Positions 54,108 through 62,064 of a stretch of 64,000 nucleotides of DNA are shown here, one piece after another. A program made the translations under genes and the position numbers. Positions within the stretch are counted from its first letter, which is position 1, and each line of letters opens with the position of its first letter. Source of the stretch: Kribbella sp. ALI-6-A (GTDB taxonomy: Bacteria > Actinomycetota > Actinomycetes > Propionibacteriales > Kribbellaceae); the NCBI RefSeq assembly GCF_001984195.1, contig NZ_MTQN01000010.1:744001-808000 (forward strand), written 5' to 3'. The notes below the pieces were generated by a model. The model saw only the letters and a program-made list of their open reading frames with translations. It was not told the origin of the DNA and made no database searches.

Positions 54108-54209
54108 CGTGGCTCGCTCCGTCTCTGCTCGGGGCCGGCTTGTCCGTCGGCCCGTCTAGGGTTGACCCGTCCTATCGAAGAACCACACCGTCAGGGGTCC
54201 TGTTCCCGC

Positions 54210-56330
54210 ATGTCTCAGCGCGTGAGTGACATCACACGAGCCGTCGCGAGCCGCTCGGCCGACGAGCTGCTCGAGGCCCTCGACCCCGAGCAGCGGGCCG
54301 TGGCCACCGCCCTGCACGGGCCGGTCGTGGTGATGGCCGGCGCCGGCACGGGCAAGACCCGCGCGATCACCCACCGCATCGCGTACGGCGTGCGCACCGG
54401 CACCTACGACCCGGTCCGGGTGCTCGCCGTCACCTTCACCCAGCGTGCCGCCGGCGAGATGCGCGGCCGGCTCGGCCAGCTCGGTGCGGAGGGCGTCCAG
54501 GCCCGCACGTTCCACTCGGCCGCGCTGCGGCAGGCCCGGTTCTTCTGGCCGAAGGTCTACGGCTCGGAGCTGCCGCCGATCGCCGACCGCAAGTTCCCGC
54601 TGCTCACCGAGGCGGCCGGCCGGTGCCGGGTCCGCGTCGACACCCCCGCGCTGCGCGACCTGGCCGGTGAGGTCGAGTGGGCCAAGGTCAGCAACGTCCG
54701 TCCCGACGACTACGCCCGGATCGCGCCGCAGTCCGGGCGCGCGCTGGCCTCGTTCGACCCGGCGACGATCGCGCGCGTCTTCGCGGCGTACGAGGACGTG
54801 AAGCTGGAGCGCGGCCGGATCGACCTGGAGGACGTGCTGCTCTGCGCGGTCGCCCTGCTGGCCGAGGACGAGCGGGTGGCGGCCGAGATCCGCCGGCAGT
54901 ACCGGACCTTCGTCGTCGACGAGTACCAGGACGTCAGCCCGGTCCAGCAGACTCTGCTCGACCTGTGGCTCGGTGGCCGCGACGACGTGTGTGTGGTGGG
55001 CGACCCGGCGCAGACCATCTACTCGTGGGCCGGCGCCGACCCGGAAAACCTGGTCCGCTTCGCCTCCAAGCATCCCAACGCCACTGTGATCAAGCTGGTC
55101 CGCGACTACCGCTCGACCCCGCAGATCGTCGACGTGGCGAACAAGATTCTCGACGCCGCCGGACCGGCCGGACTGCCCGGCCGGGTCACACTGCGCTCGC
55201 AGCTCGAGCCGGGCCCCGCGCCGACGTACCGGGAGTACTCCGACGAGGTGGCCGAGGCGGACGCCGTCGCGCGAGCCGTCCAGCGGCTCAAGGACGAGGG
55301 CACGGCGTTGCGCGACATCGCGGTGCTGTTCCGGACCAACGCCCAGTCGGAGAACTTCGAGCAGGCGCTGGCCGAGCGCAAGATCCCCGCCGTACTGAAG
55401 GGGGCCGAGCGGTTCTTCGAGCGGCCCGAGATCCGGCAGGCGGCGATGCTGCTGCGCGGCCAGGTGAAGGCGGGCGATCCGGGCGACGACCTGCAGGAGA
55501 CGGTCCGCGGCGTCCTGGCGGGCGCCGGCTGGAATCCGGAGCAGCCGACCGGCAAGGGCGCTGTTCGGGATCGGTGGGAGTCGCTGAGCGCGCTGGTGAC
55601 GATGACGGCGGACTTCGCCGCGGCGCATCCCGAGGCCGGCCTGGTCGAGCTGATGGCCGAGCTCGACCGGCGGGCCGCGATCCAGCACGCGCCGCTGGCC
55701 GAGGGCGTCACGCTGGCGACGCTGCACACGGCCAAAGGCCTGGAGTGGGAGTGCGTGTTCATCGTCGGCGCCCACGAGGGCACGCTGCCGATCAGCTACG
55801 CCCAAACTCCGGTGCAGGTCGAGGAGGAGCGGCGGCTGTTCTATGTCGGGGTGACGCGGGCCAAGCGGCAACTGTTCATCAGTTGGTCGACTTCGCGTTC
55901 GCCGGGCGGGCGCGGTCAGCGTGGGCCGACCCGATTCCTCGACCCGATCGGCGTCCGGGGCTCGTCCCGCCCGGCCCAGGAGTGGCAGCCGTCGGGACGG
56001 ACCGGCCGCGAGCGCACGGACAAGCCGATCCCGAAGTGCCGGGTCTGCGGCCGCGGTCTGCTCGACGCCGGCGCCCGCAAGCTCGGCCGGTGCGAGGACT
56101 GCCCGTCGACGATGGACCAGGAGCTGTACGACGCGCTGCTGGAGTGGCGGGCCGAGCGGGCCGCGGAGGAGAGCGTGCCGGCGTTCGTGATCTTCACCGA
56201 CGCGACGCTGACCGCGATCGCCGAGGCCCGGCCGACCGACGAGCGCGAGCTGCTGCGGATCCCGGGCATCGGCCGCACCAAGCTGACCAAGTACGGCGAA
56301 CCGGTGATCGTGATCTGCACTCGCCGGTAA
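54210..56330 (+). CDS. uvrD2: UvrD2 helicase with tetracysteine-HRDC tail
   Basis: A 706-residue superfamily 1 helicase. Motor motifs: VVMAGAGTGKTRAI (about 40), FVVDEYQDVSPVQQ, VVGDPAQTIYSWAGAD, LHTAKGLEWECVF and FYVGVTRAKRQL. The C-terminus has a tetracysteine module (CRVCG and CEDC, about 615-635) and an HRDC-like domain to 706. UvrD2 is essential in M. tuberculosis, though its ATPase role is subtle. ATG 54210 start; GTG 54222 is an alternative. Confidence 0.94.
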   Translation: MSQRVSDITRAVASRSADELLEALDPEQRAVATALHGPVVVMAGAGTGKTRAITHRIAYGVRTGTYDPVRVLAVTFTQRAAGEMRGRLGQLGAEGVQARTFHSAALRQARFFWPKVYGSELPPIADRKFPLLTEAAGRCRVRVDTPALRDLAGEVEWAKVSNVRPDDYARIAPQSGRALASFDPATIARVFAAYEDVKLERGRIDLEDVLLCAVALLAEDERVAAEIRRQYRTFVVDEYQDVSPVQQTLLDLWLGGRDDVCVVGDPAQTIYSWAGADPENLVRFASKHPNATVIKLVRDYRSTPQIVDVANKILDAAGPAGLPGRVTLRSQLEPGPAPTYREYSDEVAEADAVARAVQRLKDEGTALRDIAVLFRTNAQSENFEQALAERKIPAVLKGAERFFERPEIRQAAMLLRGQVKAGDPGDDLQETVRGVLAGAGWNPEQPTGKGAVRDRWESLSALVTMTADFAAAHPEAGLVELMAELDRRAAIQHAPLAEGVTLATLHTAKGLEWECVFIVGAHEGTLPISYAQTPVQVEEERRLFYVGVTRAKRQLFISWSTSRSPGGRGQRGPTRFLDPIGVRGSSRPAQEWQPSGRTGRERTDKPIPKCRVCGRGLLDAGARKLGRCEDCPSTMDQELYDALLEWRAERAAEESVPAFVIFTDATLTAIAEARPTDERELLRIPGIGRTKLTKYGEPVIVICTRR

Positions 56331-56526
56331 TTGAGCAAGAAACCTGTTGCCTGCTTGGGCATTCGGGCCGCACTCTGGTCAAGAGGCTTCTGCGAACAGC
56401 AGACGGTCTGGCAGTTAGATGACAGAGGCAACGAATCCGCAGCGTGCCGGCCGAGCGCCGGAGCGTGCCGCAACCGCGAGATCCCGCCGTCGCGACGGCA
56501 ACTTCCGGCCAATGTCGGAAACTGCC

Positions 56527-56566
56527 AATAAATAGTTTGCGGGCCTCGCGCGCCTCGGCGTACTGT
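56527..56566 (+). promoter_or_regulatory. Probable whiB7 promoter with AT-rich WhiB7 site
   Basis: AATAAATA (56527-56534) lies just upstream of TTGCGG (56537-56542), and TACTGT (56561-56566) follows at an 18-base spacing. An AT-rich block immediately before the -35 is the known feature of WhiB7-activated promoters, so autoactivation is likely. Confidence 0.68.
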
Positions 56567-56658
56567 TCTTTCTGCGGTCACCGGTGTGACCGAAAACTTC
56601 AAACTACAGCGATCGAGCTTGCCGCCCGTTCGCGACAACGAGAGGAGGTGCCTGGGAA

Positions 56659-56856
56659 ATGATGACGAACATGACGATGAAGCCGAAGTTCGCCGGCGCT
56701 GCGCTGCCGTGCGCCCTGATCCCGGGCGCCGTCTCGCGTCTGCACGTCGAGACCGTTGTCCTCACGGCCACTGCTGCTGCCCCGATCCAGGGCGGAGCTG
56801 TCGGCGATGTGAAGCGTGGCGGTTCGGGTTCTCGATCTTGGAGTCCACCGGTCTGA
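56659..56856 (+). CDS. Upstream ORF in the whiB7 leader
   Basis: A 65-codon ORF with an excellent ribosome site (AGGAGG, 56643-56648). The encoded peptide begins MMTNMTMKPKFAGA and resembles no known protein. It ends at TGA 56854-56856, which falls inside the first hairpin of the leader, just before the terminator. This is the layout of ribosome-controlled attenuators described for whiB7/wblC. I regard it as a leader peptide, with the possibility that it is also a real small protein. Confidence 0.72.
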   Translation: MMTNMTMKPKFAGAALPCALIPGAVSRLHVETVVLTATAAAPIQGGAVGDVKRGGSGSRSWSPPV

Positions 56857-56873
56857 CTCTCGAAGTCAGCCGG
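56848..56873 (+). promoter_or_regulatory. Hairpin at the uORF stop codon in the whiB7 leader
   Basis: CCGG and CTGACT (56848-56858) pair with AGTCAG and CCGG (56864-56873), bulging one T, with a CTCGA loop. The uORF stop codon lies in the left arm, so terminating ribosomes would melt it. Confidence 0.6.
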
Positions 56874-56882
56874 CACCTCCGA

Positions 56883-56922
56883 GGCCGCGGAACCCACCTA
56901 GGGTCCCGCGGCCCTTTTGTTT
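56883..56922 (+). terminator. Intrinsic terminator (attenuator) in the whiB7 leader
   Basis: A 13-bp stem with one A-C mismatch (56883-56895 with 56901-56913), five-base loop and CTTTTGTTT tail. It lies 88 bases before the whiB7 start and after the uORF, so it would stop transcription by default. Confidence 0.88.
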
Positions 56923-57009
56923 GTCAGCCCACAGTTTGCCGGCCACCAAACCGGGTGGTCGGTTCGGACGACAAGAGATCAGTAAGACAGTCACTAGGAG
57001 GTGACCGGA

Positions 57010-57297
57010 ATGAGCGTGAGCTTCCTCGACGCATTCACCGAGGTGGCCGCGTCACAGGACCTGCCCTGTCGGTCCTACGCGCCCGAGCTTTTCTTCGCAG
57101 AGTCCCCGTCGGACGTCGAGTACGCGAAGTCTCTCTGCACGACCTGCCCGTTGCAGGCCGAATGCCTGGCCGGAGCGCTGGAGCGCGCCGAGCCCTGGGG
57201 GGTGTGGGGAGGCCAGCTGTTCGTCCAGGGAGTGGTCGTGCCGCGCAAGCGTCCCCGTGGACGTCCCCGCAAGAGCGACACCGTGACCGCTGCCTGA
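57010..57297 (+). CDS. whiB7: WhiB7 redox-sensing transcription factor
   Basis: A 95-residue WhiB protein. Four iron-sulfur cysteines (20, 43, 46, 52), the GVWGG turn at 64-68 and a C-terminal AT-hook RGRP at 83-86 identify the WhiB7/WblC branch. It binds sigma-A and AT-rich DNA and activates intrinsic antibiotic-resistance genes. ATG 57010 lies eight bases after GGAGG; a GTG at 57001 is an alternative. Regulation is by the autoactivated promoter, uORF and terminator upstream. Confidence 0.95.
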   Translation: MSVSFLDAFTEVAASQDLPCRSYAPELFFAESPSDVEYAKSLCTTCPLQAECLAGALERAEPWGVWGGQLFVQGVVVPRKRPRGRPRKSDTVTAA

Positions 57298-57358
57298 TCC
57301 GCCCATCCGAATCGAGACTCGAACCATGAACCCGAACCGCACTCACAGGAGCACTCAA

Positions 57359-57544
57359 ATGAACTTACTTCAAGAAGATCTCGCACGAGCTCACTGTCGA
57401 TCCTTGCTGATCGACGCCGAGCAGAACCGGCGCTTCCGCCTGGCGACGCAGTTCGCCCGGGCGCAGAAGCAGGCCGAGCGGGCCACCCGTCGCGCGGAGA
57501 GGGCCAGCGCAAAAGCGCGCCTCACCCTCGCCCGGCTGGTCTGA
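57359..57544 (+). CDS. Small basic helical protein downstream of whiB7
   Basis: A 61-residue Arg/Ala-rich protein: MNLLQEDLARAHCRSLLIDA, then a long basic amphipathic helix (RFRLATQFARAQKQAERATR). Similar short proteins are common in actinobacteria; function unknown. CAGGAGC precedes the ATG. Confidence 0.75.
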   Translation: MNLLQEDLARAHCRSLLIDAEQNRRFRLATQFARAQKQAERATRRAERASAKARLTLARLV

Positions 57545-57664
57545 CCAGCACCTCCAGTACAACCGGCTGACGCGGCCGGAGCCGATCTCCAGCACGCCGC
57601 GTCAGCCCGACCAGCAGCTTTCCGCGGTCTCGGGGCAGGGGCCCGGACCAGCGAAGCTGCGGCC

Positions 57665-57700
57665 CGAGGGGCGGCCTCCATCGAGAGGCCGCCCCTCGGC
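57665..57700. terminator. Strong hairpin in the convergent gap
   Basis: A perfect 14-bp stem pairs 57665-57678 with 57687-57700 around an eight-base loop. Confidence 0.75.
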
Positions 57701-57787
57701 GCGTTCGGTGCCGAGCAGGAGACCTTCCATCACCGTCGGGGTCGCGGCGAGCCGCCTGAGCGCGCCGGCCCACGGGACCAGGCCGAA

Positions 57788-57816
57788 GGTTCGCCTGGCA
57801 GCACCAGGCGAACCTG
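57788..57816 (-). terminator. Terminator hairpin after the Nudix gene
   Basis: A perfect 12-bp stem pairs 57788-57799 with 57805-57816 around CAGCA, 40 bases downstream of the minus-strand Nudix gene. Confidence 0.72.
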
Positions 57817-57856
57817 CGGATCGTGCTGATGACCCAGCCGGAGTCCTGACCCCCGG

Positions 57857-58384
57857 TCAGAGCCCTTCGAGCAATGCCTGCTGCAGACCGACCAGGCTGA
57901 TTCCGCTGACGATCTCCCGCCGGCGGATCAGCCCCGGTACGTCGGCCAGCGGGATCCACTCGATCCGGTCCGACTCGTTCAGCTCGGTCGGCTCGCCGAT
58001 CCGCACCGCGGACGTCGCCCGAAAGACGTGGTGCATCGAGTCCATGATCCCGGCCGCGGGTTCGGAGTACACAAGCTCGTGCAGCTCACCCGGTCGCCAG
58101 CCGGTCTCCTCCTCGACCTCCCGCGCCGCCGCCTCGGCCGGCGACTCGCCGGGTTCGATCAGGCCCATCGGCAGCTCCCAGGCCCACCGGTCGGTCAGAA
58201 ACCGGTGCCGCCACATCAGCAGGACCCGGCCGGCCTCGTCGGTCACGACCGCCGCCGCGACATGCTTCAGCCGCACCGCGTGATAGTCGATCCGCTGCCC
58301 GTCAGGCTGCTCGACTTCGAGCCTGCGCACGCTGAGCCACGGGTTCCCCCAGGCCTCGGTCTCCGCATGGATGTGCCACCGCAT
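57857..58384 (-). CDS. Nudix hydrolase, ADP-ribose pyrophosphatase-like
   Basis: A 175-residue Nudix enzyme. Nudix box: GLIEPGESPAEAAAREVEEE then TGWRP. The N-terminal WLSVRRLEVEQPDG and RHRFLTDRWAWELPMG resemble ADP-ribose pyrophosphatases. Substrate inferred. ATG 58384. Confidence 0.88.
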   Translation of the reverse strand: MRWHIHAETEAWGNPWLSVRRLEVEQPDGQRIDYHAVRLKHVAAAVVTDEAGRVLLMWRHRFLTDRWAWELPMGLIEPGESPAEAAAREVEEETGWRPGELHELVYSEPAAGIMDSMHHVFRATSAVRIGEPTELNESDRIEWIPLADVPGLIRRREIVSGISLVGLQQALLEGL

Positions 58385-58586
58385 GTCCTAGTCGTACTCG
58401 ATCCGGAGCTCCGTGTCACCGCACGCTCCCGGCGCTTCGTGCTGCGGTAGGTCGACCTTGGCGTTCGTGCTTCACTGTCCGCCGCGGTACCGGCGGCGCT
58501 CGCCGTGCGCATCGACCCCACTGCCCGCCGCTGAGCCCCACTCTGTGCACCGGCCAATCACTCCAGACCTCGAAGTTCGGCTGAGT

Positions 58587-58648
58587 GGTGCACGAGGACG
58601 CGGCCGGTGTGGCTGGGCGGTGCACGAGGACGCCGCGGTGGGTTGGGC
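58587..58648. repeat. Tandem ~31-bp imperfect repeat
   Basis: Two adjacent units starting GGTGCACGAGGACGC (58587-58618 and 58619-58648) lie upstream of the broken zinc-ribbon gene. Confidence 0.7.
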
Positions 58649-58666
58649 GTGTGCAGAATGGTCCGC

Positions 58667-58832
58667 ATGACCAACCCGACCTGCGCTGTGCGGGACGCCG
58701 GCGCCGACTGAGGACCTGCCGCTGACCTGGGTCACCTCGGTCGAGAACGAGCGCAAGCTCGTCTTCTGCGACCGCTGTGCCCGGGAGAACGTCCGCAGCA
58801 TCGAGGGGAAACTCGACAGCGCCTGGTGGTGA
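58667..58832 (+). pseudogene. Small zinc-ribbon protein gene with frameshift
   Basis: ATG 58667 starts MTNPTCA but the frame stops after 14 codons. Another frame from about 58682 reads CGTPAPTEDLPLTW, LVFCDRCARENVRSIEG and ends in DSAWW at 58832. Together they resemble the actinobacterial small proteins with two CxxC knuckles and a DLPLTW..SVE core. The 166-base length is one over a multiple of three, and only four bases separate the first two Cys codons where six are expected, so a two-base deletion is likely. Confidence 0.7.
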
Positions 58833-59050
58833 GCAGCCCCGGCCCTTCAATCAGCCGACGCCGCCCCCCGACCCCGTCGTACCACCACCCTGACACCCGC
58901 GAGCAACGGCCAGCCAGCAACTGCGGTCACCGCGACTGGTCCGCGCTCAAGGTGGACGGCGCTGCGGAGGGCGGTGTCGCCGAGCCCTGCGAGGCGCCGG
59001 CTGGGTCCGTCCTGGCGGAGTCGAGACCTGCTTGAGGGTCGGCCGGTGAC

Positions 59051-60361
59051 TTAGTCGGTGAACCCCGGCAGGAACTCCTCCAGCACCTCGCGGAACGGCG
59101 CCTCGGCCTCCAGTTGGGACAGCACCGCGATCCCGCCGATCCACACCCGGTGGATCAGCAGGTACGACGGGGGCAGGTTGAGCCGCAGCGCCAGGGAGGC
59201 GTTGGGGGAGCGGAAGTCGCCGGTCCGGTTCGCCTGCTCGCGCATCCAGGCGCGGCTGAACTGGAACGTCTCGGCCCGCGCCGGCTCCGCGAACGGCGCC
59301 AGGTAGTCCATCAGCTGCTGCGGGTCGATCTCCATCCGCGGCTTGACGAACCCCTCGGCCCGCAGCCCCGCCAGCACCTCATCGCCGTTGCCCTCCAGGG
59401 AGATGCGCAGCAGCCGCCCGATGGCCGGCGGCAGGCCGTCGGGAAGGCGCGCGCACAGCCCGAAGTCGACCACCCCGAGCCGCCCGTCCTCGAGCACACG
59501 GAAGTTGCCGGGGTGCGGGTCGGAGTGCAGCAACCCGGCCAGCCGCGGCCCGCTGAACATGAACCGGACGTACTTGAGCCCGAGCTCGTCGCGCTCGGTC
59601 TTGGTCCCGTTGGCGATCACGCCGGACAGCGGCTTGCCCTCGATCCACTCCGACACGATCACGGTGGGGGAGTGCTTCACCACCCGCGGTACGACGAACT
59701 CCGGGTGTCCCTTGAACGCGTCGGCGTACTGCTGCTGGGCCTGGGCCTCGCGGTCGTAGTCGAGCTCCTCGCCGATCCGCTCCTGCAGCTCGGCGATCAG
59801 CGGCTTGATGTCCAGGCCGGGGACCAGCGTGCCGAAGGTCCGGCCGAACCGGCCGAGCTGGCGCAGGTCGGCCCGCAGCGCCTCGGCGGCGCCTGGGTAC
59901 TGCAGCTTCACGGCGACCTCGCGGCCGTCCTTGAGCACTCCGCGGTGCACCTGCCCGATCGACGCGGCGGCGGCCGGCTTGTCGTCGAACTCGGAGAACC
60001 GGCTGCGCCAGCGCTTGCCCAGCTCGTCGGACAGGATCTTGTCGACGGTCGCGGCCGGCATCGGCGGGGCGGAGTCCTGCAGCTTGGTCAGCGTGGCCCG
60101 GTACGGCGCCGCGAGCTCCTCGGGCATCGCGGACTCCATCAGGCTCAGCATCTGCCCGAACTTCATCGCGCCGCCCTTGAGCTCACCCAGGACGGAGAAC
60201 AGCTGCTCGGCCGTCCGGCGCTGGAACTCGGCCATCACCGCGTCGGCCGGCGCACCACCGATCCGCTTGCCGAGCCCGACCGTCGCGCGCCCGGCGGCAC
60301 CGAGCGGCAGGCTGGCCAGCTTCGCGGTGCGGCTGAGCGCCTTGCGGGGGAGGTCGGACAC
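59051..60361 (-). CDS. ABC1/UbiB-family atypical kinase
   Basis: A 436-residue ABC1/ADCK protein: GAMKFGQMLS (KxGQ motif, about 65-75), the Ala-rich loop AAAASIGQVHRG, VAVKLQYPG with the Lys, EELDYDREAQ, LLHSDPHPGNF and GVVDFGLCARL. Relatives support quinone synthesis or drug tolerance; in M. tuberculosis the whiB7 neighbour Rv3197 is of this family. GTG 60361 start. Confidence 0.92.
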   Translation of the reverse strand: MSDLPRKALSRTAKLASLPLGAAGRATVGLGKRIGGAPADAVMAEFQRRTAEQLFSVLGELKGGAMKFGQMLSLMESAMPEELAAPYRATLTKLQDSAPPMPAATVDKILSDELGKRWRSRFSEFDDKPAAAASIGQVHRGVLKDGREVAVKLQYPGAAEALRADLRQLGRFGRTFGTLVPGLDIKPLIAELQERIGEELDYDREAQAQQQYADAFKGHPEFVVPRVVKHSPTVIVSEWIEGKPLSGVIANGTKTERDELGLKYVRFMFSGPRLAGLLHSDPHPGNFRVLEDGRLGVVDFGLCARLPDGLPPAIGRLLRISLEGNGDEVLAGLRAEGFVKPRMEIDPQQLMDYLAPFAEPARAETFQFSRAWMREQANRTGDFRSPNASLALRLNLPPSYLLIHRVWIGGIAVLSQLEAEAPFREVLEEFLPGFTD

Positions 60362-60592
60362 GCTCCCATTCTGTCGGTCGACGCAAACGAGGGGGTGGCC
60401 GGGGCCCCGGCGCGTCCCGGAATTCTCCCGCCGGTCCGGGGCCGGCGCACCAGCGGCGTCCCGAGGCGGGTGCCGCCCTGGCAGACCGGCCGCGTCTCGA
60501 GCGTCCCCTGGCGGCGCCGGCGGCGTCCGCAGGGACTCCGGGGCGGCGTCCCGGGGACTCCCGCCCCGGCGTACCGGGGGCGGGAACGACGG

Positions 60593-60630
60593 AGGGGCGG
60601 TGACCCGGCCGAAGCCGGGTCGCCGCCCCT
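60593..60630 (-). terminator. Terminator after the DUF5679 gene
   Basis: A 17-bp stem with one G-U pair (60593-60609 with 60614-60630) and a CGAA loop, 14 bases downstream of the minus-strand gene. Confidence 0.8.
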
Positions 60631-60643
60631 ACGACTTGGTGCG

Positions 60644-60802
60644 TCAGGCCTTGCCGAGGATCCGGTTCAGGTTCGTACCGCACTCGGGGCACTTGGCCTT
60701 GGCCATGCGCGTGCCCTTGTCGTTGACCTTGACCTCGCCGTCGGCGGTGCGCTTGGCCTTGCACTTGACGCAGTAGAACTCGCCGCTCCAGGTCTCTGCC
60801 AT
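60644..60802 (-). CDS. DUF5679 zinc-ribbon protein
   Basis: A 52-residue protein with two CxxC knuckles (YCVKCKAKR and KCPECGTNL), likely one zinc ribbon. Conserved short protein of actinobacteria; function unknown. GGAGAG precedes ATG 60802. Confidence 0.88.
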   Translation of the reverse strand: MAETWSGEFYCVKCKAKRTADGEVKVNDKGTRMAKAKCPECGTNLNRILGKA

Positions 60803-61313
60803 GAGGGCCCTCTCCTTGCTCTGAATACCAGCCGGGGCATGCAGCCCCAGGCCGTCGTGGATGCTAACGGCAGACCGTCCTGCCGTAGGCCGTTCGGCCC
60901 AGTCGGGAATCACCCTACGGCAGGCTGAGCGTGGCTCAAGCGCACCTCCCGGCCCGCGCGCCGCGTGGAAACCCCTTTCCGAGATTCCGCCCGGCACGGA
61001 ACAGGCTCCCGGAACTCCGCCCGCGGAACCACCCGGCTTCCCCTCCGAGTGGCCCCGGAAGCGATCCGGGAGCCTGTTGGACCCGACGCTAGAAGCCGGG
61101 CGTCCCGCTGGCAAGGCCGCGTTGTCCACCCCTGTGGATAACTCTGTGGGCAACCTGTGGGGCGCGCCGACGACCGCTGTGGACGGGCGGGGGAACAGGG
61201 TGTGAACAACACCTGTCCACGGATCCGCGAAAACCCTTCTGACCTGCGAAAACGTCTGTGCACAGGATGTGGACGCAAGAAAGTCGCCGGATTCGGGCGC
61301 TACGGTTTGCCTC
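60803..61313. other. Structured 500-bp intergenic region
   Basis: No convincing ORF in about 510 bases. It holds an 11-bp inverted repeat (60879-60889 / 60914-60924), a perfect 13-bp inverted repeat with a 53-base spacer (61000-61012 / 61066-61078) and the DnaA-box-like cluster 61122-61276. It may encode an RNA or bind proteins. Confidence 0.6.
61122..61276. promoter_or_regulatory. Cluster of DnaA-box-like 9-mers
   Basis: TTGTCCACC (61122), TGTGGATAA (61133, perfect box), TGTGGGCAA (61145), TGTGGACGG (61178), TGTGAACAA (61201), CTGTCCACG (61213) and TGTGGACGC (61268) occur within 155 bases upstream of the YgjP-like gene. One is a perfect DnaA box, others differ by one or two bases. Confidence 0.6.
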
Positions 61314-61850
61314 ATGGCCGACTCTCCACCGCGCCCGATCCCGCCGTACGTCGACATCCGGCGCAGCAAGCGGCGTAAGCGGACCGTGAGCGCCTACCGC
61401 GACGGCGAACGGGTGGTCGTGCTGATGCCCGACCGGCTGTCCGCGGCGGAGGAGGCGCGCTGGGTCGAGACCATGCTCCAGCGGCTCGATCGGCAGCGCA
61501 GCCGGTCCCGCGTGTCGGACGAAAAATTGTTGGCCAGAGCACACGATCTCGCGTGTCGCCACCTCCCGGAGGTGCCCGAACCTGCGTCGGTCCGCTGGGT
61601 TTCGAACCAAAACAGACGGTGGGGCTCCTGCACTCCGGCGGACCGATCGATCCGTTTGTCCACCCGGCTGCAGTCGATGCCGGCCTGGGTCGTCGACTAC
61701 GTCCTGGTCCACGAGCTCGCCCATCTGATCGAGCCGTCGCACAACGCCGCGTTCTGGGAGCTGGTCCACCGCTTCCCCAAGGCCGAGCGCGCCGAGGGCT
61801 TCCTCGAGGGCGTTTCCGCCGCCGCGAACCTCTCGCTCGACGAGTTCTGA
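61314..61850 (+). CDS. YgjP/SprT-like zinc metallopeptidase (DUF45/M48-type)
   Basis: A 178-residue metallopeptidase-like protein. The active-site helix HELAHLIEPSHNAAFW holds HExxH-type ligands and a downstream His; RRWGSCTPADRSIRLS precedes it, as in YgjP family members. Substrate unknown. ATG 61314 is chosen over upstream starts as the domain begins soon after. Confidence 0.87.
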   Translation: MADSPPRPIPPYVDIRRSKRRKRTVSAYRDGERVVVLMPDRLSAAEEARWVETMLQRLDRQRSRSRVSDEKLLARAHDLACRHLPEVPEPASVRWVSNQNRRWGSCTPADRSIRLSTRLQSMPAWVVDYVLVHELAHLIEPSHNAAFWELVHRFPKAERAEGFLEGVSAAANLSLDEF

Positions 61851-62064
61851 GCACCTTCCCGTACGACGTACGGAAAGGTCGGCGCACGGGGTCGGGTGTG
61901 GTTTTCCCCAGGGGTGGGGTGGGGCCTACCCCAGGGTGAACTCGGTGGTCTCCTGCATGGTGGCGACCCCCTGCCGACCGCCAGGCTGATGGGCATCGGC
62001 AGCGGTGGCGGAGGGGCCCCGCTGGCAGTGGTGCGCCAGGGGCGCAGAGGGGCAGGGAAGCCAG

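Larger units (their letters stand above)
57545..57856. other. Gap with three hairpins between whiB7 region and Nudix gene
   Basis: About 310 bases with no convincing gene. It contains an 11-bp stem (57565-57575 with 57597-57607), the 14-bp stem at 57665-57700 and the 12-bp stem at 57788-57816, so convergent transcription is strongly terminated. Confidence 0.75.

Noticed and set aside
58388..58462. Minus-strand fragment ending ELRIEYD
   Set aside because: About 25 open codons look like a gene end, but a stop lies just upstream and no start or family is visible; may be a remnant but cannot be supported.
61122..61276. Chromosomal origin of replication
   Set aside because: DnaA-like boxes are clustered but dnaA, dnaN, rpmH and an AT-rich unwinding region are absent; called only a candidate binding cluster.
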